Below, piece after piece: positions 45,470-57,489 of a stretch of DNA of 64,000 nucleotides. The DNA lies in contig NW_026251714.1 of assembly GCF_025024155.1 (NCBI RefSeq), positions 434,001 to 498,000 of the forward strand, in the 5' to 3' direction. Every line of letters begins with the position of its first letter. The stretch's first letter is position 1. The stretch comes from Gamsiella multidivaricata (Eukaryota; Mortierellomycota; Mortierellomycetes; Mortierellales; Mortierellaceae). Both the position numbers and the translations under genes were made by a program. A model generated the notes under the pieces. The model was given only the letters and a program-made list of their open reading frames with translations. It searched no databases and was not told the origin of the DNA.

Positions 45470-48400
45470 ATGTCAACACAGCAAAGTCAGCCATTCCCGA
45501 ATGGAGATGGAAAAGTGATCGTCTTTCGCGTGGAGCCACCGCAAAGAAAACGACAGCAGCAGCAGAGCAAGGGGAAAGCACCCAAAGAAACAATTAGCAG
45601 CAGCACTCCTCCAGCGAAAAGAAAGAGAAAGCCGGACCCGACTCAAACTACTCAAACTACTCAGAGAACCAAACGATAACGATCAGTCATGACGCCAACG
45701 GTTCCAGTTCCGCAAGAACCACTCCCTCACGACCCTCCGCTATCGTCCATGACCGAGCAGGTGCTAGCTCAGGCACGAAGGGACTCTGCGAACGAGGCCC
45801 TGAGATCGATTTTGGAGGTGGATCCAGTGTCATCGACCGTACGGCTATATAGGAGCCACCTCAGAATATGGAAGGTACGCGCGTTTACCTGTTGCCTGTA
45901 TTTTTTTTTTTTTTTTTTTTTTTTTTCATCTCTTCAATGTCTGAGGTCTGTGCTATGTTGGGTATGGCAGGTATACATGCAAGCAAAAACTCATATCTCA
46001 TATGGGCATATGGGGGCGCGTATGCTGATTCTTCTATTAGATATTTTGCGACGAAAAGTACAACGGGGACTGCAGTGTTGATGCAGCTCGGATGCTCGAG
46101 TATTTCACTTCCGTCGTCTTTAAACGGACAGTGAAGAAATACATCTCTGCAGAGACTGGTTACAGCGCAGTGGTTGGACAGGCGCAGCCGACACGCGTAG
46201 AGGAGTCGGAAGGTACATCCGCGTCGCGTCTTCAGCAGGAGCAGGAGTAGGAGCAAGAGCAAGAACAGGAGCAGGAGCAGGAGCAGGAGCAAGAACAGGA
46301 GAAGGAGAAGGAAAAGGATGCCTTGAATACTGTGAGAAGAACACCATCTGCAACTACTACTACTGCGACTACTTCCCGACTAGAGGGTCAAGACCATGAC
46401 TTGGATGAGAGTGACAGCGAGGATGAAGTGGACGATCTTTCAGAGGATGGTGGAGAAGAGGATCAGCAGATCGCTCAGGGTTCAAAGGCCAACTTCATCA
46501 GCAATATTGTCGAGAAAACGCAGGGTAAGCGCCATCAATATCTTAATATATTGTTCATGCTTGCATGTCTGCGTTGTTGTTGGTCCTCATCGTCTTAACT
46601 CTCCATTTCTATCCTCCTCCACAGTCATTGAGGAGGCCCTCACCGACAAGCTAGGTCGCAAGGTGATACATGTTCCTCTGACAGCAGGGTCCGCGGACAA
46701 TATCAGAAAGGCGCTCATATACTTGTGGAACCAGCAGGCATCAGTGACAGCGTCCTACCCTAACACAGCACCCAATCCTCGCCACGATATTGCCTTGAGA
46801 AAGGCCTTTGACTCTTACGAAGAGGGCCTAGTGCGCGATCGCGTAACGTCCGGAACAACGCGTACAGAAACCTGTATAATACGCGACTCGTACTCCGAGA
46901 AATTGTTCATTCGCATGCTTTCGTATTTATGGCGGGAGGCCCCTCTGCCTCAGCAAGACGGAAAGCGCGCGTACAATGCTGTAAACCGGTTCCAATACAT
47001 GCGGGAACGACTGTGTCTCCTGACTCGACATCATATGCTCTTGCGCGACGATGACATCCGTAATCTCAACCTGTCGGACGTATTTAGTATACAAACAACG
47101 CATCCTGCCACAGGATCGAAGTTGGCATCTGGTCTTGTCTTTTGCATCACCCGAGCCAAGGCCAACAAGAAGGATGTGAAATCGTATGCAGCGGCTTTTC
47201 GCCATAAGAACTTTCTTCGATGTACTGTAGCCGGGTTCGCATTTTATATGCTGGAGCGTTTCCAGGTAAAACACCGCTATCGAGTTGTAGAGGAAACGTT
47301 TTCCGTTCGCGCGGCTTACAAGACTGATAACTTTTTTTTTAAGGTTGAACATGAACCTATTCCTAATTTCTCCAATCTAGAGGATTGGCACGACATTAAG
47401 CTCTTAACTAGTGGTGGTGCTCCGAAAGAGCGTGAAGCACATCGGACAAAGGCCATTACCAGCAGGACCCAAATTGAAACCACCGCTGCTGTCATGCGTG
47501 CCTGCGAGGTGCACTCCACCAAAGTGACGCATTCTGGGCGCCATGCTGGCACCGTGGAAGCGTACCATTTGGGCATGAATCAGGATAATATCCGCTATCT
47601 TGGCCGAGGGGCGATAGGCCAGACGGAGGACTTTTATGCACCCATGAACCCACTCATTGCAGCCTTCTATATGGCCCACTTCAACAAACGCGAGGAATCT
47701 TACTTTATAGAGCGCGACCTTGTCACGCCTCCTCTTGCGCTGCAACGCCTCATCTTCCCCTGGATTGAGCACGCTTTCGACAAGGAGTACGAGGATCAGC
47801 CTGAAAAGAAGAAGGACTGGGAGAAGGAATGCGACAAGGAGATGGAAGGTGTGGATCCAAACGATGTGACAGAGGGTGACCAATTCTGGGAAACAACAGC
47901 GACGATGAGGCTCTCGAACAAGCTGAACAACAGTGTTCTACCGGGCGGGATCGGTTTCCTCAAGCTACTTGTTCGAATGCGCCGCGTGATACTTCAGGAC
48001 GCGGTCCTTTACATGGAGACCAGGAGAGGCGACCAGACTTTGACCAATAGACTTATTACTTCATTGCCGGAGATATTTAAAAGCAGGATGTTCTTGGACT
48101 TCAAGGCCCAGCTCCTGGACAAAATGAGTAGACATCGCCAACACACGGACATCATCAGCTCCACCGTACAAGTCGACAATCAGGCTATGGTCGATGCTTT
48201 CAATGCCATTGGCAAACAGTTACAAGGGTTGCAGGCGGATATCCTATCAAGGATGAGTACGATGCGATTAGAAGCGAGCGCGATACAGACAGAAATTGAG
48301 GCTCAACTACAGCATTGTAAACAAGTACATATGCGACTCCTTCATGCACCGTGGCCACAGTATTATCCGCCGGCTCCATTGTCTATGCCTTTGAACAACT

Positions 48401-48939
48401 TTGCATCTATTTCGCAGCAAGTACAGCTACTACAACAACAGCTACTACAACAACAGCTACTACAACAACAGCTACTACAACAACAGCTATTGCAACAACA
48501 GCTACCGCAACAACAGCCTCAGCAACAATTGCAACAACAGCAACAACAGCAACTGCCACAACAGCAACAGCAGCCACAACAGCCACAACAGCAACAGGCT
48601 CACCAGTCATCATCGCCACAGCTCGACGATAGGCTCAGAGGGTACGCGATGTTGCCGGACAACGGAAAATTGACCGTCCGTCAAGCATGGGACGAATACC
48701 ACGGTCCCATCGCGGCAGCAAGACAGCAAGATTCGGCCTGGCCCTTTACTCCAGCGCGCAGAAAGGCGTTACAACGCCGGCAGCAATTCATTGGGTTGGT
48801 TAAGGCGAAGATGGAGGAGGAGAAGGAGAAGGAGGAAGGTCATTCGGTCGAGAGTCTCCAGAACTTTCTGGATGCTATGACGGCCCAGTACAAGAACAAA
48901 ACTATCAATTCAATCCGAGAAGAGCTTCTTAAAAGATAG
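45470..48939 (+). mobile_element. Crypton-like tyrosine recombinase gene (GCR1_C type)
   Basis: The likely coding exons are 45689 (or 45470)-45874, 46041-46524 and 46625-48939, about 995 codons from 45689. An N-terminal helical domain ('RLYRSHLRIWK' spliced to 'IFCDEKYNGDCSV') resembles the Crypton/phage core-binding region. The catalytic domain has 'LLRDDDIRNLNLSDVF' (first Arg), 'THSGRHAG' (HxxR) and 'EDFYAP' (candidate nucleophilic Tyr). A coiled-coil/poly-Gln stretch and a GCR1_C-like DNA-binding domain ('LTVRQAWDEYHGP', 'RRKALQRRQQFIGLV') close it. Cryptons move as circles by site-specific recombination and have no terminal repeats. Two in-frame stops interrupt it: TAG at 46248-46250 within a GAG-CAG repeat where Gln is expected, and TAA at 45677-45679 between two possible starts. 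Inactive, unless the TAG is removed by splicing or read through. Confidence 0.8.
48411..48600 (+). repeat. CAACAGCTACTA-type 12-bp repeats and CAG/CAA tract (poly-Gln)
   Basis: About five near-perfect units of CTACTACAACAACAG-type sequence run into mixed CAA/CAG codons. The tract encodes Leu-Leu-Gln-Gln-Gln units and then poly-Gln in the recombinase. Confidence 0.9.
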
Positions 48940-50158
48940 CTGATAGTTAGTAACTATGAATATGAAGAACGCTATATTTTTTTTTTTTGTCTGCATCTTT
49001 TTATTGCTCTTGATTTTGCTACGGCGACTTTTTAAACGATGTTATGAGGCAAAGAACATACGACAGAGACGGGTCCAAAAAAAAAAATTCACATCGTTTG
49101 ATTGTCGGTATTAACAGTTTGTTGTGTACAAAAAAAAAAAAAAAAAAAAAAGGACGAGGTTTGTATCCGGATCCATTCACTTGGTTCATCTCACAACAGG
49201 GGGGGGGGGGGGAGGGCAAGACAGAGAAAGTCCTAGGCAAGGTGGGGGAAAAAGAATGTTTGTCACCCGTCCACGATTGTGTGCTTGGTGCTGCGCCCAA
49301 GAGCGAGAACGTGGAAGCGATGCCCCAGAGTAGCATCAGAGGGGGGGGACAGGAGCCAACGGTTGATGATAAATGTGGCATTGACAGGTGGTGGATCCTC
49401 CTGCTGCGATCGTGGCTAATGTGCTATCCAAGGATGCTGTTGATGTCTTGTTCGTGATAAGAAGCTGTTCAAGCACAGGAGATGCTGCAGCAGGTGTAGC
49501 AGGAAAAGAAGGCGGCAGAGAGGATGGAAGAATGAACGCATTTTGGATTTTGTGGCGCCGGAAGTTTTCCCTCACTCCACGAGATGCAGGTCCATTGTAA
49601 AAAAAGGGGGGAGCAACAACATGTAGACTGCAGCAACTGTTTGTTGTTTGCGTCTACGAAAACAACTAGAAAATAGGGGACATTTTAAAAGGCATGACCC
49701 CATGGCTCGATCGCATGACGGCCTGGCATGATGATGTCTGTGGGTGGTGTCCGTGTCTGTAGCGGAGGAGAGAATTAAGCATTGGATGGCGACAACAACA
49801 ACAGTGCGGACAGCAATGAATAAAAAGCGCAATGGCCACCGTGGACTCGATCCTCTTGTCTCTCTCTCCCTCCCACCCCTTCACTGCTTCCTTAGTGTTC
49901 CTTGACCTCTCTGCCTTTGCCAGAGTGACCATCGAAAAGGAAACGATCGCCGGGCGTCCATTCTTTCATCCCCGCCCCAACACAGTCTGCGCGTTGTAGC
50001 CATTCCTGCCAACAGCAGCTGTCTTTAATGACCAACAGCTCCTCATCTCCTCCTTTTATCTACATGACCCATACCCCCACACGCTTCTGAACGACCCTTT
50101 TTTTTCTATCACCTTTCTTGTAAATATTGTACATACCACTGTTTCACTCTCCTTCAAC
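48940..50158. other. Intergenic region, 1.2 kb
   Basis: No supported gene. It holds an A(22) tract (about 49130-49151), a G(15) run near 49200 and, at the far end, the CT-rich leader of the next gene. Confidence 0.45.
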
Positions 50159-51873
50159 ATGATCTTCCCCAGAAAACCCCTCCCCTACAGTGCTACCGTT
50201 GCCACATGGATCATCTGTTCCCTGTGGATCTCTCAGATTGCCAATGCAGCTCCACTGCCCCAGTCCTCTACCGACACAGCTAGCCCGACTAATAACACCT
50301 TGATTGATCCCTTCTCAACCCCGTCCTATCTGGGTATGTTTCCGTCAAGCACATCGCTTCAAGGGACGCGACACGACGCGACGCTCGAGCCATCCCATCA
50401 TAACCTTCGATAACTGATATTTTATTTTATTTTATTTTCCTTCGTTTTTGGTTCGATAGCGCCCTCGAAGTTTACATGGGAGCAAGGCATCTATGGCATC
50501 TTGTTCATATTCTTTGGTGGAGTCGAGCTTTTGCATGGATACAAATACATTCGCTTCACAATGCTCGTGGCAGGATTCCTCGTCTGGGGTAAGGCCAACA
50601 GAACCGCGGATGACTTTTCAAGATCTTCTCGCTCCCCCCCTATTTTTTTTATTTTTTTATTTTGGGCCTAGTATCATCGATTTAACACGCCCTATTTCTC
50701 CGGAATGCCCTTACTAGCGAGTACGGCCGTGATGATCATGCTTATCACGAACATTAGCACTGGAATATACCAGTCCACGACAGTGTACTTTGTTGTCTGG
50801 TTTTTCATCGGCATCGCCGGAGCAATCGTTTCGTTCTACCTCTGGCATGTCGGCATCATCTTGACTGGTGCCTACGGAATGTAGGTTATGAATTCCGCAA
50901 CTGTCTCTATTATAGGCTTGCTACAATGGCCATGCATCCCTAACCTGCTCCTCCCTCTCTCTCTCTCTTTCTCTTTCTCTTTCTCTTTCTCTATTCTTCT
51001 TGGTGATATAGGTTTGTGGTGGTCGCCGTAGTCTTTACAGCAGGAAACGTGACAAACTATATCTTCCGCTATACTGTTCTCGCGATCTGCGTCGTCGCCG
51101 GCGGATATCTCACCAAGCGGTACGAGCGCATGGCTGTGATCCTGGCTACGTCCCTTGGTGGGGCGTACTGCATCATGTTTGGACTGGACATGTTTGTTCA
51201 GGACCAATTCAGAACCACGTTCCATGTGATGCTCTCCCAATCGAGCGCTGCGTTCTACCCGACCGCAGGCACCTGGGTCATGATCGCCTGTGTACCCATC
51301 ATTGCGGCCTTTGGCGTCGTCTGGGAATTGAAGCATCATGAGGAGCCCGTCGGAAGCTGGTGGTTCGGCCAGGGCGCAAAGCCGTTGCCTCCACTCCCGG
51401 GTGAGAAGCCTCCAAGACGATGCTGTGGCTGCTTGCTCTCGAGATCCGCAAAGGCTGCCGCTACTGCGGAGAAATCCAAGGTATCGGATCCGACGGCCGC
51501 GCTGACAGACATGTCAGCCAACTTTGGCAGTGATACCACGCTGGTGCCACCTCCCGCAAAGTCCAGATCCCACTGGGCATGTTGTTTCCCACTGCGTTCG
51601 AAGAAGGGCCAGGGGGATGGGAAGAAGCCTGTTGATACGACATCGGGACCTAGTTCATCTACCTCTGAGACCGCGCCCCACACGCCGACTTCAGGCGAGG
51701 TTATGGAGGAGAAACTGATTTCTTCCTCTCCTGCGTCTGAGGGCTCTAGTCCACCATCACCGCCGGAGAAGGCGTATATTGGACACGAGACCATTGGCCA
51801 CACTGGGGTTCGAAAGGTGGTGATCCAGCGCGAGGAGCGCGAGTTCAGCTTGGAGGTTGACGAGCGATTGTGA
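50159..51873 (+). CDS. DUF4203/TMEM198-like multi-pass membrane protein
   Basis: Exons 50159-50333, 50460-50588, 50718-50880 and 51012-51873 join in phase to 442 aa. It begins with a signal peptide ('ICSLWISQIANA'). About seven membrane helices follow ('GIYGILFIFFGGVELLHG', 'FTMLVAGFLVWA', 'TAVMIMLITNIS', 'VVWFFIGIAGAIVSFYLW', 'AVVFTAGNVTNYIF', 'TVLAICVVAGGYL', 'WVMIACVPIIAAFGVVW'), with the repeated Gly-rich helices of this family. The cytosolic tail (about 300-442) is Ser/Pro-rich with two Cys clusters ('RRCCGCLL', 'HWACCFPL') that could be palmitoylated. Function unknown; TMEM198 in animals affects Wnt receptor phosphorylation, which need not apply here. Confidence 0.8.
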
Positions 51874-52176
51874 TGTTTGTTAGTACCTTTGTCCACTTAA
51901 TAAGATCAAACAGAAAAAGAGAAAAGAAAAATGAAGTTGGAGACGATCCAGTCCTTTTAAGGCGTCCAACGCGCCTGACCTTCGGCATAGAAGAATTTAG
52001 GCACACCGTTTGAAACCGTTTAAGTTGTGTCTAAACAGCATGGACCCTCCCATGGGAATTGTATGACAAACCTACAAAAAAAAAAAACGTGGGGGACGGG
52101 GGACGGGAAGAGAGAGGATGGGAATCTCACCCATTGGTCTTCATCCTTCACATTTTGCATTCCCTCCTCATTCTAC
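51874..52176. other. Short intergenic spacer
   Basis: 3' UTR of the membrane protein and leader of the aminotransferase. An A(14) run lies near 52074. Nothing else seen. Confidence 0.45.
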
Positions 52177-53749
52177 ATGGCCAATTCGACTCTGCTACCC
52201 ACCCCTTCCAACCCCGGCCCTTTTGGTCACAAACAGCGCAAGAACTTTTTCTTCCCTGAGGGCAAGACCGAGTTCAATCATGGGTCGTATGGTAAATAAA
52301 TATTCGTGCCTGGGAATAAAGCAGCAGCAGAGAGTGTGCTTAAGAGCCAGGAAGGAGGGGACCATCCAATCCAATCCAATCAACAACTGAACATATATCC
52401 TTTATACAAATGTATATTTACCAGGCACCTTTACGAGGTCTGTTCAGGACAACATGATGAAATGGCACAATTTCGCAGAGCAGAACCCTGGTAAGAGCCA
52501 AAGAAAATAAATAAGCTGACGAGGGCTTCAACTGTTCAGGAACAGAAGCTAAACGGGAGCTCTCTCTCTCTCTCGCTATCTTAACAACGTGTAGATCGAT
52601 GGGTGCGGCTGGACCTCAAGCCCACGCTCAGGAAGATCCGTTCACAGCTTGGGGAGTTCATGAACTGTGACGTAGACGAGCTAGCCCTTGTCCAGAACAC
52701 GACGGCGGGCGTCAATGCTGTCCTACGTAGTCTCGAATTTGTGCCCGGAGACAGGATCCTGCAGCTTTCCACGGGCTATATCAACGTCGACAAGACTGTG
52801 CACTATATCTGTGATACCCACAAGGATGTGGAGATCGTCGAGGTCCCCGTGGTAATGCCCATGACGGACCAGGAAATCGTGTACCAGGTCGAGAAGACAG
52901 TGCAAGACCAGCTGACAAAGAAGGACGGGACCAGGATCCGGCTCGCCATGGTCGACTGGATCTCGTCCGTACCTGCGGTTGTGCATCCCATCAAACCTTT
53001 GGTCGATATGTTGCAATCCTATGGCATCCTGGTCTTTGTGGACGGCGCTCATGCGATCGGGCAGGTGCCTGTTGATTTGTCATATTTGGGCGCGGACTTT
53101 TTTATTACAAACTGCCACAAGGTAACACAGAGTAACGGCTCTTTCATGTCTACTTTCATTCTCGCGTCCCCCGTCGGAACAATTCAATTTAACGATGCTC
53201 TCGTTCACATTAAAATAGTGGTTGTATAGCGTACGAGGATCGGCTGTTCTGTATGTTCAAAAAAAGCATCAAGACCTGATTCATCCAGTCGCGATCCAAG
53301 GTGACTACAAGACCGGATACGAGCACGAATTCTCCTGGAACGGCACCATGGACTACTCGAGCATGCTCTCGATCGAGGGCGCCCTAGAGTTCCGCAAACA
53401 GTACGGCGAAAAGGCCATCGTTCACTACACCCATAAACTGGCTGTCCAGGGCGGCAGGATCATGGCAGAGATTCTGGGTACGGATGTACTGACTCCACAT
53501 GACCAACAGGTCGGGAATATGGTCAACGTGAGGTTGCCGATCAAGAATATCGACCACCCAAAGATCGCGACGCCCGATTATCTGATTCGACACTTGATGG
53601 ATAAGTACAATTTATTCTCGCCGAGTTACAAACATGGGGGTTACTTCTGGACCAGGGTCTCGTCTCAGATCTATCTGGAGCTAGAGGATTTTGTGCACTT
53701 GGGCCATGTCTGGAAGGAGGTTGTCGAGGAGCTGAACGCAGAGGATTAA
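52177..53749 (+). CDS. Class-V PLP aminotransferase (isopenicillin N epimerase-like)
   Basis: Exons 52177-52291, 52425-52490, 52595-53121 and 53219-53749 join in phase to 412 aa. Family marks: N-terminal 'FNHGSYGTFTRSV' (the 'LNHGSFG' motif), 'LVQNTTAGVNAVLRSL' (cofactor phosphate), 'FVDGAHAIGQVPVDL' (Asp on the pyridine N) and the Schiff-base Lys in 'NCHKWLYSVRGSAVLYV', which spans the last intron. Relatives include isopenicillin N epimerase, EgtE-like C-S lyases and cysteine desulfhydrases. The exact reaction cannot be read from sequence. The intron after 'NCHK' lets an unspliced frame run on to a stop at 53227-53229, but the conserved 'WLYSVRG' needs splicing at 53218/53219. Confidence 0.88.
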
Positions 53750-54295
53750 GTCGAGACAGTAGTGGCATCTGGCGCCGACCCTGTTATTTTCTTTCTTTCT
53801 TTTGTTTAAATACCAATGACGATGGCTAGATGGTTTAGCTAATCCCTGATAACAATAAAAATAAAGATAAAAATGAAAGGGAGGCAACGGCAATGAACAA
53901 GCATGTTCATACAGAGTTCGCAGGTATCAAGTGGGGGTAGTTGCGGTGTCCCCAGCTGGACAAAAATTCCTTTTTATATCCTTCGAGCCAATCAACAGAA
54001 GGAACGACCACGGCCCTTCCGTCCGTTCTCGGTACAGTACTGGACGCCTTGAGTGTCCGATAAATGGTCCGTTCATGGATGCAGCAGTTATCATCGACAT
54101 CATCATCACTACCGCAGCCATCCCTTAAGTACTGCTTCACTCTGGATCGATCTCCTCCCTTCACTTGTCCAGCTCCAGCTCACCACCCTCCCCTTTCCTC
54201 TTCTTTCCTTTTCCCACACGAGCAGCAACTCGCCTCTTCCTTGTCTTTCCTCCCATTACTCCCCCCGCCCTCAAGGCCTCGCTCCCTTCAACATC
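53750..54295. other. Intergenic region / anoctamin promoter
   Basis: No gene supported. The last 150 bp is CT-rich leader DNA before ATG 54296. Confidence 0.45.
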
Positions 54296-57200
54296 ATGCG
54301 GCGCTCCCGCGGGAACAGCAACACCAATTCCCAGGCTTACAGTCGTGCGTTTCCCCTCAGACGCGGCAAGCGAGTCGTGCAGAAGCAGCCCTCGTACGAG
54401 ATCATCGAAAACACGCCCCATTCAGAGCTGCAGTTCTACGACATCTATCTTTCCTCTCTCCACACCAACAATGACAGCCACGACATCTCCGATAACACCC
54501 AGAATCCCCCTTACACCCAAGCCATATCGCTGAAGCGCCGCCGCAGCAGAAAGGTCCAGCAGATGGCACGATCGAAATCCCGCGATTTTTATGCCGACAT
54601 CGTTATCGTCTTCAAGTACAAGTACAACACAACCAAGGACCCATCCGCAAAACTGGAGCTCGAGCAGCAGACCCTAAAGGCGTACGATGATGTCCTCAAG
54701 AAACTGAAGAGCGTCGGACTTCTATACGAGACAAGGCCAAGCGGGAGAGAAACGGTCCTGGTTTTTGTTCTCTGTCCATGGACAGTGCTCAAGCGGGAAG
54801 TCGTACGCAACAGGTAAAGCATTGGGTTCGTCTGAATCCGATCTGCTCACCCGCCGTTCTTTGATCCATTCATCGGTATTGACGCCTGAAAAATGCATCG
54901 ATTGTCATGTAGCATCCACGACTGGTTGAAGGGTGTCAAGGTTGCCGATACGATCGAGGCCGAGCAATTGCTCAAGCCGGCCAAGCAGCGCGACCACTCG
55001 CTTGATGATCTATCAGATGCAGACAGGATCCGGTTGATCCACGACCTGATCACCGAGATGCCCAGCGAAGGTGGCGCAGGCATCTTCCCCAACGAGGATG
55101 GGTTCGTTGAGAGTCTGCTCCCGCTTCACGACTGGGAGTTCAACAAGGTACAAACTCGTCTAAGCCCAGGACCCGGTTCTTATCCCATCATTCGTTAGTC
55201 TTCCCTCCTCCCCCCCTCTTCTTGCTTTCATCGTACTACAACTGCCTTGATTTTCTCTCTCTGCTGTTTCAGGAACAATTTTTTTTACGCGGACAAACGG
55301 ACAAAGAAAAGGTCCGCCGGGGGCTGTTTTAAAACCTAATTAGCCTTACTCACGCTTGTCCTGACTTGGCAACGACATGCACATGCGCCCCGAATGTGTT
55401 TTTAAAATAGACATGGCTCAGATCATGGTCGACAAAATGGGTTGTCAACCAAAAGGACCTTTCACGGGTCAGGAACCACTTTGGAGAGAAGGTTGCATAC
55501 TATTTCGAGTTCCTGGAGTTTTACTTCCTCTGGCTCATCATCCCGACGGCCCTCGGTATCCTCGACTACTTTTTCGGATCGTCATACTCGGTCTTCTACA
55601 GCCTCAGTGTGATCCTGTGGGCCATCATCTTTATCGAGTCATGGAAGCGACGGGAAAGAGAGTTGGCTCTGGGATGGGGCGTCGAAAACGTCCGGAAATC
55701 AGAGGCGAGACGACAGGATTTTCAGGGGGACAGCATGGTCATCGATCCTATCACGGACGAGCGGATCCCATTCTTTTCGCCGTGGAAGCGATGGGCAAGG
55801 AAGATCGCAGGGCTGCCGGTCATCCTTGCAGGGGCGTTCGCCTTGTCGGTCCTTGTCACTCTCATGTTTGGGGTGGAGGTCTTTTTAGAGGTCTACTATG
55901 GTGGACACATGAAGGAGGTCCTGGTAAGTTGTCCATCTCGCAAGAGGCCCATAGTCCGTGTTATCTCTGAATTGGTCAGAAACCACCCTGAGAAGCTCGC
56001 TCATGCATCCTCATCCCCCTCCCCTTGATCTCCATTACTAGGTTTACTTGCCCACTGTGCTCTTCACTTTAGCTATGCCTTATGTCGAAGAGACCTGCAA
56101 CAAGATCGCAAAGATATTGACGGATTTCGAGAACCACGAGACGAACGGATCGTACGATTATCACCTCGTTCAGAAGGTCTTCATATTCAAGGTCCTTAAT
56201 AGCTATCTCTCCATCCTGTTGACTGCTTATGTCTATATCCCATTCGGTCCTCAGCTCATCGCGGTCCTTCAGACGTACGGCCTTCCTTTTGCAACGGTCG
56301 CTATCGAACCCAGAATGCTCCAGGATCGACTCCAGGCGTTCATGATCTCGAACCAACTGATCAGCTTCTTTTCAGAGACCATCTATCCCTGGCTCTCGCG
56401 CAAGCTGATGACAGGGGCGGTCAAGATCCAGAAGGAAGTATCCGAAGTACTAAAACACGAGGAACATTCCGAGGAGGAAGAGGGCGAATTTGGAGCACAG
56501 GATCCTGAGGAAGTCAAGACGTTCTTGAAGAACGTGCAGAGTCAGACAGAATTGCCCGTGTATGACGTGAACGAGGATTACTGTGAGATGGTAGAGCAGG
56601 TAAGAGGGGGAGCAGGGGACGGGCAGAGAGAGAGGAAGAGAGAGAATCAGTAAAAAAAAAAAAAAATAGCGAAAGGTCAAGAAACAGAGTGTATCACTTA
56701 ATCTCCCCACCTCCTCATTTCTTGACTAACTTTCTCGTTCTCTGCTAACCATAGTTTGGATTCATCACCATGTTCAGTGTTATCTGGCCCTTGACCGGTC
56801 TCTGCGCGTTCATCAATAACTGGATCGAATTGCGGTCCGATGCCGCCAAGATCTGCTTCCACACACGACGACCTCTCCCTGCCCGAACAGACACTATCGG
56901 GCCATGGATGGATAACCTGGAACACTTGACCTGGTTCTCATCCTTGACCAACGCCTCGATCCTCTACCTCTTCAAAGGCGCGATGGCTTACCACCACCAG
57001 CAAAGCGACGATACACCAGCCTCATCTTCGGATTCCATGCACTCGGATGTTGGCTCTCGGTTGTCGCTGAGCATGCTACTCATCTGTCTCTTCGCATCCG
57101 AGCATGTGTACCTGGGCCTCCGCTGGATCGTCAAGACCGTTTTGGAGGGGATCCCAACCCCGGCCGAGGTCTCTGTTCGCAGGAAAGATTATGGTGTCAA

Positions 57201-57489
57201 GCGGAGCTGGCTCACGCGACTGAATGATGCTATTGGAACCACGTTGGAAGCGGTCGTTGGTGTGAACCCGGATGCCTTTGCCACCAGTAAGAACAAAAAC
57301 ATCACATCTTCAAGTGTTGCTGCAGCTACCGTCCTTGGCAACGACGACGACGAAAACGAAAGGGAGGATACACAGGGGAGGGTGAATGGTTGCGCTGGCG
57401 AGAATCTTTGTGGATTTGCGAGTGTTAACGGTTCATTAGAGAACGATCTGGGAGCACAGGCAATTAGGTCGATGTTCAAGTCAGGCTAA
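54296..57489 (+). CDS. Anoctamin/TMEM16-family membrane protein (Ist2-like)
   Basis: Exons 54296-54813, 54913-55147, 55411-55923, 56042-56599 and 56755-57489 join in phase to 852 aa. The cytosolic N-terminus has a ferredoxin-like dimerisation region ('RDFYADIVIVFKYK'). The anoctamin signature spans exons 2-3: 'EFNK' then 'TWLRSWSTKWVVNQKDL' and 'VRNHFGEKVAYYFEFL'. Membrane segments include 'LWLIIPTALGILDYFF', 'SLSVILWAIIFIESWKR' and 'LYLFKGAMAY'. 'VYLPTVLFTLAMPYVEE' and 'FGFITMFSVIWPL' match core helices with conserved acidic residues (E of 'YVEE', 'NNWIELRSDA') that bind Ca2+ in scramblases. Known members are lipid scramblases or ER-plasma membrane tethers. The C-terminus lacks a long basic tail, so an ER-PM tether like yeast Ist2 is uncertain. 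Confidence 0.9.
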
